A DNA stretch of 64,000 nt from Oscillospiraceae bacterium (GTDB taxonomy: Bacteria; Bacillota; Clostridia; Oscillospirales; Oscillospiraceae), in the NCBI GenBank assembly GCA_015068035.1, contig SVLI01000008.1, positions 1 to 64,000 on the forward strand, in the 5' to 3' direction. Shown here one piece after another: positions 15,927 through 25,125 of this stretch (positions are counted from its first letter, which is position 1; every line of letters begins with the position of its first letter). A program made the translations under genes and the position numbers. The notes beneath the pieces are model-generated. The model was not told where the DNA came from. It saw only the letters and a list, made by a program, of their open reading frames with translations, and made no database searches.

Positions 15927-16245
15927 TGACATCCTTCCCTTCGTGATGAACAAAGTGGAAATAGCTTGCCCTGAATTGCGCATTTGATGCAAGAACATAG
16001 GCGGATTTTGCGCTTTGATTTGCAAAAAGGCCGGGGGTTCTGTATGCGCAGCGCGCGATGCGGAGAGAATCAAAAGCCGCCGCGGCATACAAACTGGATG
16101 CCGCGCGTGCTTTTGCAGCAGCGGACAATTACGCAGACGGATGTTTTTCCTTAATTCTTGTTTTGTGCTTGCTATTTTTTGCCGCTTTGAGTAAAATGTA
16201 ATTTAGCGCTTTGCGTGAAGAAACGAAATTGGAGGAACCGGAGAA
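15927..16245. other. Intergenic gap between divergent spoVAD and MBOAT genes
   Basis: About 320 nt without a supported gene. It holds the MBOAT promoter on the right and, near 16090, a weak GCGGCAT/ATGCCGC dyad. The open frames that cross it are extensions of spoVAD or shadows. It must contain the spoVAD promoter, which I cannot identify. Confidence 0.5.
16169..16197 (+). promoter_or_regulatory. Promoter of the MBOAT-DHHW operon
   Basis: -35 TTGCTA (16169-16174), 17-bp spacer, -10 TAAAAT (16192-16197), about 50 nt before the MBOAT start. Confidence 0.55.
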
Positions 16246-17643
16246 ATGGTCTTTTCCAGCATCCTTTTCCTTTTTGCATATCTGCCCATTGTGTTGGCCC
16301 TGTATTATATTGTGCCGGCGCGCTGGCGCAATCTCTGTCTGTTCGTGGTCAATCTTGTTTTCTATGGCTGGGGCGAGCCGGTATACATCCTGCTGATGCT
16401 CTTCTCCATAACGGTGAACTATTTTGCGGGTCGGCTCATCAGCAAGCACAGGGCAGAGGACAAAAAAGCCAGGGGCGTTCTGGTTGCAAACACCGTGATC
16501 AACCTGGCAATGCTGGTGTTCTTTAAGTATTACGATCTTTTTGCCGGAACCATCAGCCTCATTCCCGGTGTGAATCTGCCGACGCTTGGACTGGAACTGC
16601 CCATCGGCATCTCGTTCTATACCTTCCAGACCATGAGCTATCCCATTGACGTGTACCGCGGCGAGGCGGATGTGCAGAAGAGCTACATCAGCTTTGGCAC
16701 CTTCGTTGCGCTGTTTCCGCAGCTGATTGCGGGACCGATCGTGCGCTATAAGGACGTGGCGAGTCAGCTGAACTTCCGCGCCAACAGCGTGGAGCAGTTT
16801 TCCAGCGGCGTGCGCCGTTTCATGGTCGGTCTTGCAAAAAAAGTGCTGATCGCCAACAACATCGGCGTGCTGTGGGATACGTATTCGGCAATGCCGGCAG
16901 GCGAACTCACTGTGCTGGGCGCATGGCTCGGCATTCTGGCGTTTTCGCTGCAGATTTATTTTGACTTCTCCGGCTATAGCGACATGGCCATCGGCCTTGG
17001 CCGTATGCTCGGCTTTGAATTTCTGGAGAACTTCAACTATCCCTACATTTCGCAGAGCGTAACGGAATTCTGGCGCAGATGGCACATCAGTCTCGGAACC
17101 TGGTTTCGCGACTATGTCTATATTCCCCTCGGCGGAAACCGCCGCGGTCTCGTGCGGCAGTTTTTCAACATTCTCGTTGTCTGGGCACTGACCGGTTTTT
17201 GGCATGGCGCGAACTGGACCTTCCTGATGTGGGGCCTGTATTATGCGCTGTTTCTGATGATTGAAAAGGCGTTTTTGCTCAAGTGGCTGAAAAAGATTCC
17301 GCGCTTTGTCCGGCATATCTATGCCGTGTTCGTGGCAGTCTGCGGCTGGGTGCTTTTCCAGCTTGACAGCGTCCGGCAGGTCGGCACTTACTATAAGGCG
17401 ATGTTCGGCGGCGCGGGCGGCGGCGTGTGGAATCGCGCGGATCTGTACCGGCTCGGTAGCTTTGCTGTGATCTTCGTTGTCGCAATTCTGGCCAGCACGC
17501 CGCTCGGCAAGAAGCTCTATGACCGTCTGCCGAAGAAGGCGGCCGCGGTGCTCACGCCTGTGATGATGGCGCTGGTGCTCATCGTGTGCACAGCCTATCT
17601 TGTTGACGCAACGTACAATCCGTTCCTGTATTTCCGGTTCTGA
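16246..17643 (+). CDS. MBOAT-family O-acyltransferase (AlgI/PatA-like)
   Basis: 465 aa, about ten to twelve membrane helices. Typical AlgI-group motifs are ELPIGISFYTFQTMSY, LIAGPIVRYKD, YFDFSGYSDMAIGLG, FWRRWHISLGTWFRDYVYIPLGG and the catalytic-His region LTGFWHGANWTF. It transfers acyl (usually acetyl) groups across the membrane to an extracytoplasmic polymer. GGAGGA lies upstream of the ATG. It is followed 14 nt later by a DHHW-type SGNH partner, the usual two-gene arrangement for exopolysaccharide or wall O-acetylation. Which polymer is modified is unknown. Confidence 0.93.
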   Translation: MVFSSILFLFAYLPIVLALYYIVPARWRNLCLFVVNLVFYGWGEPVYILLMLFSITVNYFAGRLISKHRAEDKKARGVLVANTVINLAMLVFFKYYDLFAGTISLIPGVNLPTLGLELPIGISFYTFQTMSYPIDVYRGEADVQKSYISFGTFVALFPQLIAGPIVRYKDVASQLNFRANSVEQFSSGVRRFMVGLAKKVLIANNIGVLWDTYSAMPAGELTVLGAWLGILAFSLQIYFDFSGYSDMAIGLGRMLGFEFLENFNYPYISQSVTEFWRRWHISLGTWFRDYVYIPLGGNRRGLVRQFFNILVVWALTGFWHGANWTFLMWGLYYALFLMIEKAFLLKWLKKIPRFVRHIYAVFVAVCGWVLFQLDSVRQVGTYYKAMFGGAGGGVWNRADLYRLGSFAVIFVVAILASTPLGKKLYDRLPKKAAAVLTPVMMALVLIVCTAYLVDATYNPFLYFRF

Positions 17644-17657
17644 GAGGAGGGGGAGAA

Positions 17658-18797
17658 ATGTCCAAAAACTCACACCGCGTGCAGATCATTCTGTTTCTGG
17701 TGTTTATCGGCCTGTTCTTCCTGCTGCACTTCTGCCTGCCGGATCGGAGCTTTTCCGAGCGGGAGAACCGCGTGATGCAGGAAGCGCCCCGGCTTACGTT
17801 CTCGGAGCTGTTTTCCGGCCGCTTTATGACGAAGTTTGAAAAATATATGAGCGATCAGTTCCCTGCGCGCGATGCGTGGACAACGCTCAAGGCTCGCGCG
17901 GAGGTGGCACAGGGTAAGCAGGAAAACAAGAATGTTTACCTCTGCCCGACGGAGCTTGGGCCGCTTGATTATATGCTCATCGAGCGTTTTGACGCGCCGG
18001 AGGACAGCGTGATCGAGAAAAACGTCTCTGCGCTCAACACGCTCTGTGAGGCGACGGACGGGGAAGTTTATTTCGCGCTGATTCCGGGCGCCGGGGAGAT
18101 CTGCGAAGACGTGCTGCCAAGCGACGCACCGATGGACAGCCAGTGCGCTGTCATCGAAAAGGCCTATGCGCTCTCCGAGGCGAAGAATGTGGATATGCTC
18201 GGCGCGCTGGATGCGCACGATGGGGAATATCTTTTCTATGGAACCGACCATCACTGGACGAGTCGCGGCGCCTATTACGGTTACACGGCGTTTGCACAGG
18301 CGATGGGCTTTGAAGCGCGGCCCATCTCGGATTTCGAGGTCGAGACCGTGACGACGGAGTTTTACGGAACGACCTATTCCAGCTCCGGCTTCTCCTGGGT
18401 GCAGCCGGATCATATTGAGCGCTGGGTGCAGCAGGGCGAGAATGTCAGCATCACGAATTACCCGGCCGGAAGTCCGGTTGAGGGCTCGCTGTATGAAGAC
18501 AGTTTCCTGGCCAAGAAGGACAAATATGCCTCCTTCTTAGGCGGCAATACGCCGCAGCTCGTGGTGGAAACCGGTCTTGCGGACAAACCGAAACTGCTGA
18601 TTGTGCGCGATTCCTATATGGACAGCGCTTTGCCTTTCCTGTTAGAAGATTTTTCCGAGATTCACATGATCGACCTGCGCTATTTCCGGACAAGCCTGCG
18701 CGAGTATATCGCGGAGAATGAAATCGATCAGGTGCTGGTGTGCTACAGCGTGGCCAATTTTTCGACAGACGCAAACCTGTTCCTGCTCGGACTTTAA
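17658..18797 (+). CDS. DHHW-family protein (AlgJ/AlgX-like SGNH partner of the MBOAT)
   Basis: 379 aa. A signal anchor at residues 9-28 is followed by an extracytoplasmic SGNH-like domain. DHHWTSRGAYYGY (about 197-209) is the family signature, with the Asp and His of the triad. LLIVRDSYMDSALPFL carries the likely nucleophile Ser. These proteins accept acyl groups from the MBOAT partner or complete O-acetylation outside the cell. A GAGGAGGG site precedes the ATG. Confidence 0.9.
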   Translation: MSKNSHRVQIILFLVFIGLFFLLHFCLPDRSFSERENRVMQEAPRLTFSELFSGRFMTKFEKYMSDQFPARDAWTTLKARAEVAQGKQENKNVYLCPTELGPLDYMLIERFDAPEDSVIEKNVSALNTLCEATDGEVYFALIPGAGEICEDVLPSDAPMDSQCAVIEKAYALSEAKNVDMLGALDAHDGEYLFYGTDHHWTSRGAYYGYTAFAQAMGFEARPISDFEVETVTTEFYGTTYSSSGFSWVQPDHIERWVQQGENVSITNYPAGSPVEGSLYEDSFLAKKDKYASFLGGNTPQLVVETGLADKPKLLIVRDSYMDSALPFLLEDFSEIHMIDLRYFRTSLREYIAENEIDQVLVCYSVANFSTDANLFLLGL

Positions 18798-18864
18798 GGC
18801 AAAGTGAAAGGGAGCGATTCTCAAAACCCGAAGCCGTATGGCGGCAAGCGGAAGGAAAGCTAAA

Positions 18865-18943
18865 TCACTCCGCATTCCCGATGCGGAGTGACTCTGAAAA
18901 GACGGAGGGCGGTATGCTTTTGCATACCGCCCTCCCTCTTTTT
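18865..18943. terminator. Double bidirectional terminator
   Basis: Two perfect hairpins: an 11-bp stem (18865-18875 with 18881-18891) and a 14-bp stem (18904-18917 with 18922-18935), the latter followed by CTCTTTTT on the plus strand. They separate the convergent DHHW and ylbJ genes. Confidence 0.8.
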
Positions 18944-18965
18944 GTGCAGATTAAATTTATGGGCA

Positions 18966-19958
18966 TCAATGCAGAAGAATGCACAGCGCAGCGGCGATCG
19001 GCGCGGAAAAAAGCCCGTGGAGCAGTTTGCTGCGCGCAAGCGGCGCTTTGGCAAGCGGCGTCCCCGCGAGGACGGCCCGACTCTGAAAGAATACGGAAAC
19101 ACCGCCCCATCCAAGCATAAAGGCGCACAGGGCAAGATTTCCGGGTGAGTAGCTTTGTCCCTGCAGCGCGCCAACGCCGCTGCCAAGCTCCAGAAACCCG
19201 GTCAGGATCGCGCGGGATTGCTCCGCGGAAAGCGGCGTGTATGTGCTGAGCAAAGCGGAAACGGCAGAAAAGATGCCGAGTGCGTCCAGCAGCCCGACAA
19301 ACACGGAAAACACCACAACATAGCCGCAGATCAGCAGTGTGCTGCGCACGGCGGAATGAACGGCCTCCGGAAAAGCGGAAGAGAAATCGGAAACAGGGGA
19401 TGCTGAGGCCGTTTTGCCTGTTTCCCGTGCAGCCTTTCGTCCGGAACGGGAAAACAGCAGCCCGACCAGGATCGCGGAGATCAGATGAGAGAGATAGAGG
19501 ATCAGCCCCGCTTTTGCGCTTCCGAAGACGCCGCTGCCGGCTGCACCGACGATAAACGCCGGTCCGGAGTTGTTGCAGAAACAGACAAGGCGCGCGGCTT
19601 CGGCCTCCGACAATTCCCGCCGTTCATACAGGGTCCTGACAGTTGCTGCGCCAAGCGGATAGCCGCCCGTCAGCCCAAGGAGAAAGGCCGCAGCGCCTGC
19701 GCCGGAAACGGAAAAGAGCTTTTTCATCAAGGGCGCTGCAATTCGGTTCAGCGCACGGGATAATCCAAGCGCGGAGAGCAGGCCGCTGAGCACGAAAAAG
19801 GGGAGGAGTGAGGGGATAAGCACCTGCGCGCAAAGCACGAGCGCCTGCTTTGCAGCGGTTGCCGCGGACGCGGAATGCAGCATGAGCAGAGCGAAAAGCA
19901 GCAGCGCAAACAAAAGTGGCAGCGCGCGACGAATGCGCTGCGGCTGAATTTTGATCAC
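18966..19958 (-). CDS. ylbJ: Sporulation integral membrane protein YlbJ (SpoVV)
   Basis: 330 aa with about eight hydrophobic segments. The Gate/nucleoside-recognition motifs GLTGGYPLGAATVRTLYE and FCNNSGPAFIVGAAG identify the YlbJ family. In B. subtilis YlbJ/SpoVV carries dipicolinic acid across the outer forespore membrane, feeding the SpoVA channel whose AD and AE parts lie 4 kb away. The GTG start at 19958 is chosen for its AGGGA site 6 nt upstream; the frame extends further without a site. It is divergent from yqfC. Confidence 0.88.
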   Translation of the reverse strand: MIKIQPQRIRRALPLLFALLLFALLMLHSASAATAAKQALVLCAQVLIPSLLPFFVLSGLLSALGLSRALNRIAAPLMKKLFSVSGAGAAAFLLGLTGGYPLGAATVRTLYERRELSEAEAARLVCFCNNSGPAFIVGAAGSGVFGSAKAGLILYLSHLISAILVGLLFSRSGRKAARETGKTASASPVSDFSSAFPEAVHSAVRSTLLICGYVVVFSVFVGLLDALGIFSAVSALLSTYTPLSAEQSRAILTGFLELGSGVGALQGQSYSPGNLALCAFMLGWGGVSVFFQSRAVLAGTPLAKAPLARSKLLHGLFSAPIAAALCILLH

Positions 19959-20047
19959 AGGACATCCCTCCCTTTGCCCTACGATATGCGCAACCGGGGT
20001 TATTTCTGCACAGCGCAGCATATTCTTTTTCGGACGGAGGTGTTGCT

Positions 20048-20320
20048 ATGGCGAGAAAACTGAGCCCGGCGGAACGCGCATCTGAGATTTTTGAGCTGCC
20101 GTTAGAATCCTTTGCGGGTGTTCCGAAGTTAACGGTCACAGGCCGAAGTTATGCCGTTGTGGAGCATCACAAGGGGCTGTCGTTGTATACAAAAGAGCGA
20201 ATTGAGGTTGAGGGCAGCCGTGTCCGCCTGTGCATTTCCGGAACGGATCTGTCGCTCGCTGCGATGGACAGGGAAGTGCTGATTTTGCGCGGAGAGATCC
20301 TCTCGGCGGAGTTTGAATAG
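20048..20320 (+). CDS. yqfC: Sporulation protein YqfC
   Basis: 90 aa with the YabP/YqfC fold: FELPLESFAGVPKLTVTGR followed by VVEHHKGLSLYTKERIEVEG. It is mother-cell expressed in Bacillus and always paired with yqfD, as here (12 nt apart). The exact biochemical role is not established. GGACGGAGGTG precedes the ATG. Confidence 0.9.
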   Translation: MARKLSPAERASEIFELPLESFAGVPKLTVTGRSYAVVEHHKGLSLYTKERIEVEGSRVRLCISGTDLSLAAMDREVLILRGEILSAEFE

Positions 20321-20332
20321 GAGGGGGCGGGC

Positions 20333-21556
20333 TTGGCTGTTCTGACAGAGTGGCTGTGCGCGTCGGCGCGTGTGCGTGTGCAGGGCGCAAACGTTGCGGG
20401 GCTTCTTAACGCCTGCGCACGGCAGAACCTGAATTTCCGAAGGCCGGAGCCGGAGGATGAATTCGCCTGCACGTTTACGCTGCGCAGGAGCGATTTGGAA
20501 AAGGCGCAGATGCTGGCTGTGCGAAGCGGCTGCACGTTTGAGGTTTTGGAGATGCGCGGCGCGCCGGTCGCGCTGCGGCGCTTGCGAAAGCGCTTTGCGC
20601 TGCCGGCGTTGGCGCTGCTGTGTGCATTTGCGCTGTTGTGGTCCTTCCTTCATATCTGGGAGATCGATGTGCAGAGTGCGCAGCGGGTGGAGGAAGCGGA
20701 AATCCGCGCTGCGCTGGACCGCGCGGGCGTGCGTATCGGAAGCTTTTGGCCGGCCTTTTCCAACGCGCAGATCCAGAGCGCTGTGTTGCAGGAATTGCCG
20801 CAGTTGAGCTGGCTGGCGGTGAACGTGAACGGCTCGCACGCGACGGTGTCTCTGCGTGAGCGCGTGGAAGTGCCGGAGGTTTACGACGAGAAGGCCGATG
20901 TGTGCCTCACGGCGTCGAAAGCGGGCGTGATTACGGAACTGCGGGTTTTGCAGGGAAACGCGGCAGTAAAGGTTGGGCAGACGGTTTTGCCGGGAGAAAT
21001 GCTTGTTTCCTGCGAGATGCCGAGCAGTTTTGAAAAAGCACCCACGCGCCTCGTGCACGCGAAGGCGCAGGTTTTTGCGCGAACCTGGTATAATTTGTCT
21101 GCCTGTGCGCCATTGGAACGGGAGAATAAGGACTATACGGGGCGCGAAAGGCGGCGTTTTGCCTTCGAGATCGGAAATCAGAGAATAAATCTATATAATG
21201 TTGCCGATAACAGTAGAAATTTACGCACAGAATATGATACACTATCAAAAGAATACAGACTGGCGGTTCGTGAGGTGTTTACAACGCCGCTTGCACTTGT
21301 GGTTGAAACACGGCGTGAGTTCACGCGCAATACCGTGGCGGTAGATGCCAACGCGGTGTACAGAACGCTTGAAGCGCAGCTTCTGCAGCGTTTACAGCAG
21401 GAGATCGGAGCGGACGGCACAGTCACGGCGCAGTCCTTTTCCGCTGAGGAGCGGGACGGTTATCTGTATGTCACGCTCCACGCCGAGTGCGTGGAGGATA
21501 TTGCGCGGGAGGAGCTCTATGCGCCGGAGCCGATGCCGCCTGCACAGGAAGAATAA
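20333..21556 (+). CDS. yqfD: Sporulation protein YqfD
   Basis: 407 aa. A soluble N-terminal ~85 residues is followed by one membrane helix (about 88-106) and a large extracytoplasmic domain whose first part, with IRAALDRAGVRIGSFWPA, resembles a POTRA-like fold. It is a sporulation protein of unknown mechanism, partner of YqfC. A TTG start with GGAGGG upstream is supported because the next ATG would delete conserved sequence. The DNA near 21170-21250 is locally AT-richer but the frame is intact. Confidence 0.88.
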   Translation: MAVLTEWLCASARVRVQGANVAGLLNACARQNLNFRRPEPEDEFACTFTLRRSDLEKAQMLAVRSGCTFEVLEMRGAPVALRRLRKRFALPALALLCAFALLWSFLHIWEIDVQSAQRVEEAEIRAALDRAGVRIGSFWPAFSNAQIQSAVLQELPQLSWLAVNVNGSHATVSLRERVEVPEVYDEKADVCLTASKAGVITELRVLQGNAAVKVGQTVLPGEMLVSCEMPSSFEKAPTRLVHAKAQVFARTWYNLSACAPLERENKDYTGRERRRFAFEIGNQRINLYNVADNSRNLRTEYDTLSKEYRLAVREVFTTPLALVVETRREFTRNTVAVDANAVYRTLEAQLLQRLQQEIGADGTVTAQSFSAEERDGYLYVTLHAECVEDIAREELYAPEPMPPAQEE

Positions 21557-21576
21557 GAAGGAGAGGCTTCTTTCAC

Positions 21577-22584
21577 ATGGAGAGAATCATGGCAGTGGAC
21601 AGGATGGAGCACGTCATCAGCGTGTTCGGATCCTTTGATCAGAATTTGCGCATCATCGAATCGGAACTCAACGTCAGCGTTACGGATCGCGACGATCAAC
21701 TCAAAATCTCCGGCGAGGACGAAGAGTCCGTTATGCACGCGGAGAAAGCGATTGAGGGTTTGCTGTCACTTGCTGCGCGCGGTGAGAAGATCGACACGCA
21801 GAATGTGCGCTATATTCTCAAGCTGGTCAGCTCCGGACAGGAGCACAAGATCGGTGAGCTTGCCAAGGACACGATCTGCATCACTTCCAAGGGTAAGCCC
21901 GTCAAGGCCAAAACGCTCGGACAAAAGACCTATGTCGAGGCGATTTTGAACAACACCATCACGCTTGGCATCGGACCCGCCGGTACCGGCAAGACCTATC
22001 TTGCCGTTGCTGCGGCGGTTGCCGCGTTCCGGGACAAGCAGGTCAACCGCATCATCCTCACGCGACCTGCCGTCGAAGCGGGAGAACGCCTCGGCTTCCT
22101 GCCGGGAGATCTGCAAAGCAAGGTTGACCCCTATCTGCGTCCGCTCTATGACGCGCTGTTTGACATGCTCGGGGCGGAGACCTACAACAAATATCTTGAG
22201 CGGGGCAACATTGAGGTTGCACCTCTGGCCTATATGCGCGGCCGGACGCTGGATGACAGCTTCATCATTCTGGACGAGGCACAGAACACCTCACGCGAAC
22301 AGATGAAGATGTTCCTCACGCGCCTTGGTTTCGGCTCCAAGGTCGTCATCACCGGTGACGTCACGCAGATCGACCTGCCGAGCGACAAGGTCAGCGGCCT
22401 GCGCGAGGCGATGCGCGTGCTCGGCGGCATTGAGGATATTGCCATTTGCCACCTGTCGGCCTCCGACGTTGTGCGCCATGAGCTGGTGCAGAAGATCATC
22501 AACGCCTATGAGGTGTTTGACAAATCGCGCCCGCCGGCTCCAGCGGCAAAGACCTATCGCAAATCCACGCAGAACAAACGATAA
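21577..22584 (+). CDS. phoH: PhoH family ATPase (PhoH-like, YlaK/PhoL type)
   Basis: 335 aa. A KH-like N-terminal region is followed by the PhoH ATPase domain: P loop GPAGTGKTYLAVA (about 133-145), LTRPAVEAGERLGFLPGD, Walker B FIILDEAQN and the GSKVVITGD sensor. The cellular role is not firmly known, but PhoH proteins couple with the neighbouring ybeY/era RNA-processing genes in most Firmicutes. The ATG at 21577 follows AAGGAG at a long 13-nt spacing; an ATG four codons later is possible. Confidence 0.9.
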   Translation: MERIMAVDRMEHVISVFGSFDQNLRIIESELNVSVTDRDDQLKISGEDEESVMHAEKAIEGLLSLAARGEKIDTQNVRYILKLVSSGQEHKIGELAKDTICITSKGKPVKAKTLGQKTYVEAILNNTITLGIGPAGTGKTYLAVAAAVAAFRDKQVNRIILTRPAVEAGERLGFLPGDLQSKVDPYLRPLYDALFDMLGAETYNKYLERGNIEVAPLAYMRGRTLDDSFIILDEAQNTSREQMKMFLTRLGFGSKVVITGDVTQIDLPSDKVSGLREAMRVLGGIEDIAICHLSASDVVRHELVQKIINAYEVFDKSRPPAPAAKTYRKSTQNKR

Positions 22585-22607
22585 AACGGACGAAAGAGGG
22601 AAAATCC

Positions 22608-23111
22608 ATGCGGCATCAGATAACAATTACACGCACACGAAGAGATCTTGGATACAGCGATGCCTGGCGCCTTATTCGCCGCGCCGTCCGTGCTGCGCTG
22701 GAGGCAGAAAACATCTCCGAGCCCTGCGCTGTGGATGTGACGCTCACGAACAATGAGCATATCAAAACGATCAACAAGGAGTTTCGCAATGTGGATAGCG
22801 CAACGGACGTGCTGAGTTTTCCGCTGTGCGAGCTTAAACCCGGAGCCTTTGATCCCGACGATTGCGGTTGGGATCCGGACACGGAGACCGTTCCGCTCGG
22901 GGATGTGGTCATCTCGCTGGAACGCTGCGCTGCGCAGGGCGAGGAATTCGGACACGGGTTTGAACACGAACTGATGTATCTGACGGTGCACAGCGTGCTG
23001 CATCTGCTCGGCTACGATCATGTGGATGAGGCGGAGCAGAAAGCGCAGATGCGCGCGCGCGAAAAATGCATCATGGCGGTGCTGGAAGCGGATGCCGCCT
23101 GCGAAGAATAA
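22608..23111 (+). CDS. ybeY: Endoribonuclease YbeY
   Basis: 167 aa. The zinc site HSVLHLLGYDH (HxxxHxxxxxH) is intact, as is DVLSFPL. YbeY acts in 16S rRNA 3' maturation and ribosome quality control. GAGGG lies upstream of the ATG. It is followed directly by era; the dgkA and cdd genes that often lie between ybeY and era in Bacillus are absent. Confidence 0.95.
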   Translation: MRHQITITRTRRDLGYSDAWRLIRRAVRAALEAENISEPCAVDVTLTNNEHIKTINKEFRNVDSATDVLSFPLCELKPGAFDPDDCGWDPDTETVPLGDVVISLERCAAQGEEFGHGFEHELMYLTVHSVLHLLGYDHVDEAEQKAQMRAREKCIMAVLEADAACEE

Positions 23112-23167
23112 GGACATATGTTCCTGAGCTTACCGAAGAGAACGAACAGAGAAACCGGGGGATAATT

Positions 23168-24055
23168 ATGATTAAAAAGACCGCTATGATTACCGTTTGC
23201 GGGCGTCCCAACGTCGGAAAATCCACGCTGATCAATCAGCTCGTCGGGGAAAAGATCGCCATTGTTTCCAACAAACCGCAGACCACGCGCAACCGCATCA
23301 CCGCCGTTGTCAACCGCGGTGAGACGCAGTTCGTGATGATGGACACGCCGGGTTTCCACAAGGCGCGCAACCGCTTGGGTGACTACATGGTGAACATCGT
23401 GCGGGAGAGCATTTCAGGCGTGGACGCGGCTGTGCTGATGGTGGAGCCCATTGCATCCGTCGGTGCGCAGGAAAAGGCGCTCATTGAGCGGCTGCGCGAG
23501 ACGCGGGTGCCCGCCATCCTTGTCATCAACAAGATCGACACCGTGGAAAAGCCGGAGCTGCTCAGCGTGATTGCAACCTATTCCGCCGAGTTTGATTTTG
23601 AGGCGATTCTCCCGATCTCTGCGCAGGAGCGGGACGGGCTGGATGAACTGCTGAATCTGCTGGAACAGTATGCGCAGGAGGGGCCGCAGCTCTTCCCGGA
23701 CGATATGATCTGTGACCAGCCGGAAAAGCAGATCTGCGCGGAGATTCTGCGCGAGAAGCTGCTGCTTTGCCTTGAACGCGAAGTGCCGCACGGAACGGCC
23801 GTTGAGGTGACGCGCTTTACGGAGCGCGAGAGCGAAATCATCGATCTTGAAGCCACGATTTTCTGCGAAAAAGCCAGCCACAAGGGCATTATCATTGGCA
23901 AGCAGGGCGCGATGCTCAAAAAGATCGGCGAACTTGCCCGGCACGATATTGAAGCGTTTATGGGCACAAAGGTGTATCTGCAAACCTGGGTAAAGGTGAA
24001 GGAAAACTGGCGTGACAGTCAGGCGCAGCTTCGCAATTTCGGTTTTACGGACTGA
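23168..24055 (+). CDS. era: GTPase Era
   Basis: 295 aa. G1 GRPNVGKST, G2 around TTRNRI, G3 DTPGF, G4 NKID and G5 ISA are all present, followed by a C-terminal KH domain (HKGIIIGKQGAMLKKIG). It binds the 3' end of 16S rRNA during 30S assembly. The ATG at 23168 follows a GGGGG site; the longer frame overlaps ybeY in another reading frame and is not used. Confidence 0.96.
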   Translation: MIKKTAMITVCGRPNVGKSTLINQLVGEKIAIVSNKPQTTRNRITAVVNRGETQFVMMDTPGFHKARNRLGDYMVNIVRESISGVDAAVLMVEPIASVGAQEKALIERLRETRVPAILVINKIDTVEKPELLSVIATYSAEFDFEAILPISAQERDGLDELLNLLEQYAQEGPQLFPDDMICDQPEKQICAEILREKLLLCLEREVPHGTAVEVTRFTERESEIIDLEATIFCEKASHKGIIIGKQGAMLKKIGELARHDIEAFMGTKVYLQTWVKVKENWRDSQAQLRNFGFTD

Positions 24056-24167
24056 TTTAAACGGATTGTATGTATTTTCGCGCGGATGCGGACAGGTTGG
24101 TATTCCCAGCCATAATATCGCCTCCGCGCGGCAAACTATCTGCATCAGATGCACGGAGGATATGCGT

Positions 24168-24320
24168 ATGGTGCAGGATGGTTTTTATCAGCTCTTCGAG
24201 GAAACGGGCGAGCCGATCTGCTGGCTGCTCAGCCGGGCCGCGCAGCGCGCGGAGGAAACGGAAACCGCGCAGAAGAATGCATCGCAGCCGGAATGCCGGA
24301 TGCAGGAAAGGGAAGAATAG
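24168..24320 (+). CDS. YqzL-like small protein
   Basis: 50 aa. The N-terminus FYQLFEETGEPICWLL resembles YqzL (a short aromatic helix followed by a TG turn), and the position between era and recO is the same as in Bacillus. GGAGGA lies 7 nt before the ATG at 24168. The tail is charged and probably disordered. Function unknown. Confidence 0.7.
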   Translation: MVQDGFYQLFEETGEPICWLLSRAAQRAEETETAQKNASQPECRMQEREE

Positions 24321-24351
24321 ACCCCCTTTTGCGGTACGGGAGGTTTACATA

Positions 24352-25095
24352 ATGTACAAAACGGTGCACGGACTTGTCCTGCGCGAGGTAAAATTCAAAG
24401 AAGCGGACAAAATGCTCACGGTGTTGACGCAGGAAGAGGGGAAGCTCTCTGTCCGTGCGCGCGGTGCGCTGCGCAAGAGCTGCCGCTTTGCTGCGGCGTC
24501 GCAGCAGTTTGCCTATTCGGAAATGACGCTGTTTCTCAACCGCGGCAGGTATTATCTGGAGGAGGCCTCGGTTGTTGAGGACTTCCGCGGCTTGCGCGAC
24601 AAATTTGAGGCGCTTGCGCTTGCGGCATACTTTGCGGAACTGCTGGAGGCGGTTTCGGATGAGGACAGCCCGGATCCTGAGCTTTTGCGGCTGGGGCTTA
24701 ACGCCCTGTTCGCGCTCAGCCATGAAATGTTCACGGAAAAACAGATCAAGGCGGCTTTTGAGCTGCGCGTGATGTGTATTTCCGGCTATGCGCCCGCGCT
24801 GGACTACTGTGCCGGCTGCGGGAAGACGGAGAATTTCCGCCCTGTATTCAGCATAGGCAGCGGCGAGCTTTTTTGCTCGGACTGCGGGGAAAAGGCGGCG
24901 GACGGCGGATTGTGTATTGGAGCGCAGACACTCGCCGCCATGCGCTATATTACCGGCGCTGACCCGAAGCGGGCGTTTTCGTTCAAGCTGGACGAGAAAG
25001 ACCTGCGTGAGCTCGGCAGAGTGTGCCAGCGCTATGCGCTGCGGCAGCTTGATCGGGGATTCGGCGCGCTGGATTATTACGAGAAGTTGAACTGA
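24352..25095 (+). CDS. recO: DNA repair protein RecO
   Basis: 247 aa. An N-terminal OB fold (VLREVKFKEADKMLTVLTQEEGKLSVRARGAL) and a C-terminal zinc ribbon with CAGCGKT and CSDCG. It loads RecA on SSB-coated DNA with RecR. GGGAGG precedes the ATG. It is part of the yqfC-mutS2 run. Confidence 0.94.
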   Translation: MYKTVHGLVLREVKFKEADKMLTVLTQEEGKLSVRARGALRKSCRFAAASQQFAYSEMTLFLNRGRYYLEEASVVEDFRGLRDKFEALALAAYFAELLEAVSDEDSPDPELLRLGLNALFALSHEMFTEKQIKAAFELRVMCISGYAPALDYCAGCGKTENFRPVFSIGSGELFCSDCGEKAADGGLCIGAQTLAAMRYITGADPKRAFSFKLDEKDLRELGRVCQRYALRQLDRGFGALDYYEKLN

Positions 25096-25125
25096 CGGTT
25101 TTGATGACCGACAGAGGAGAAAAAT

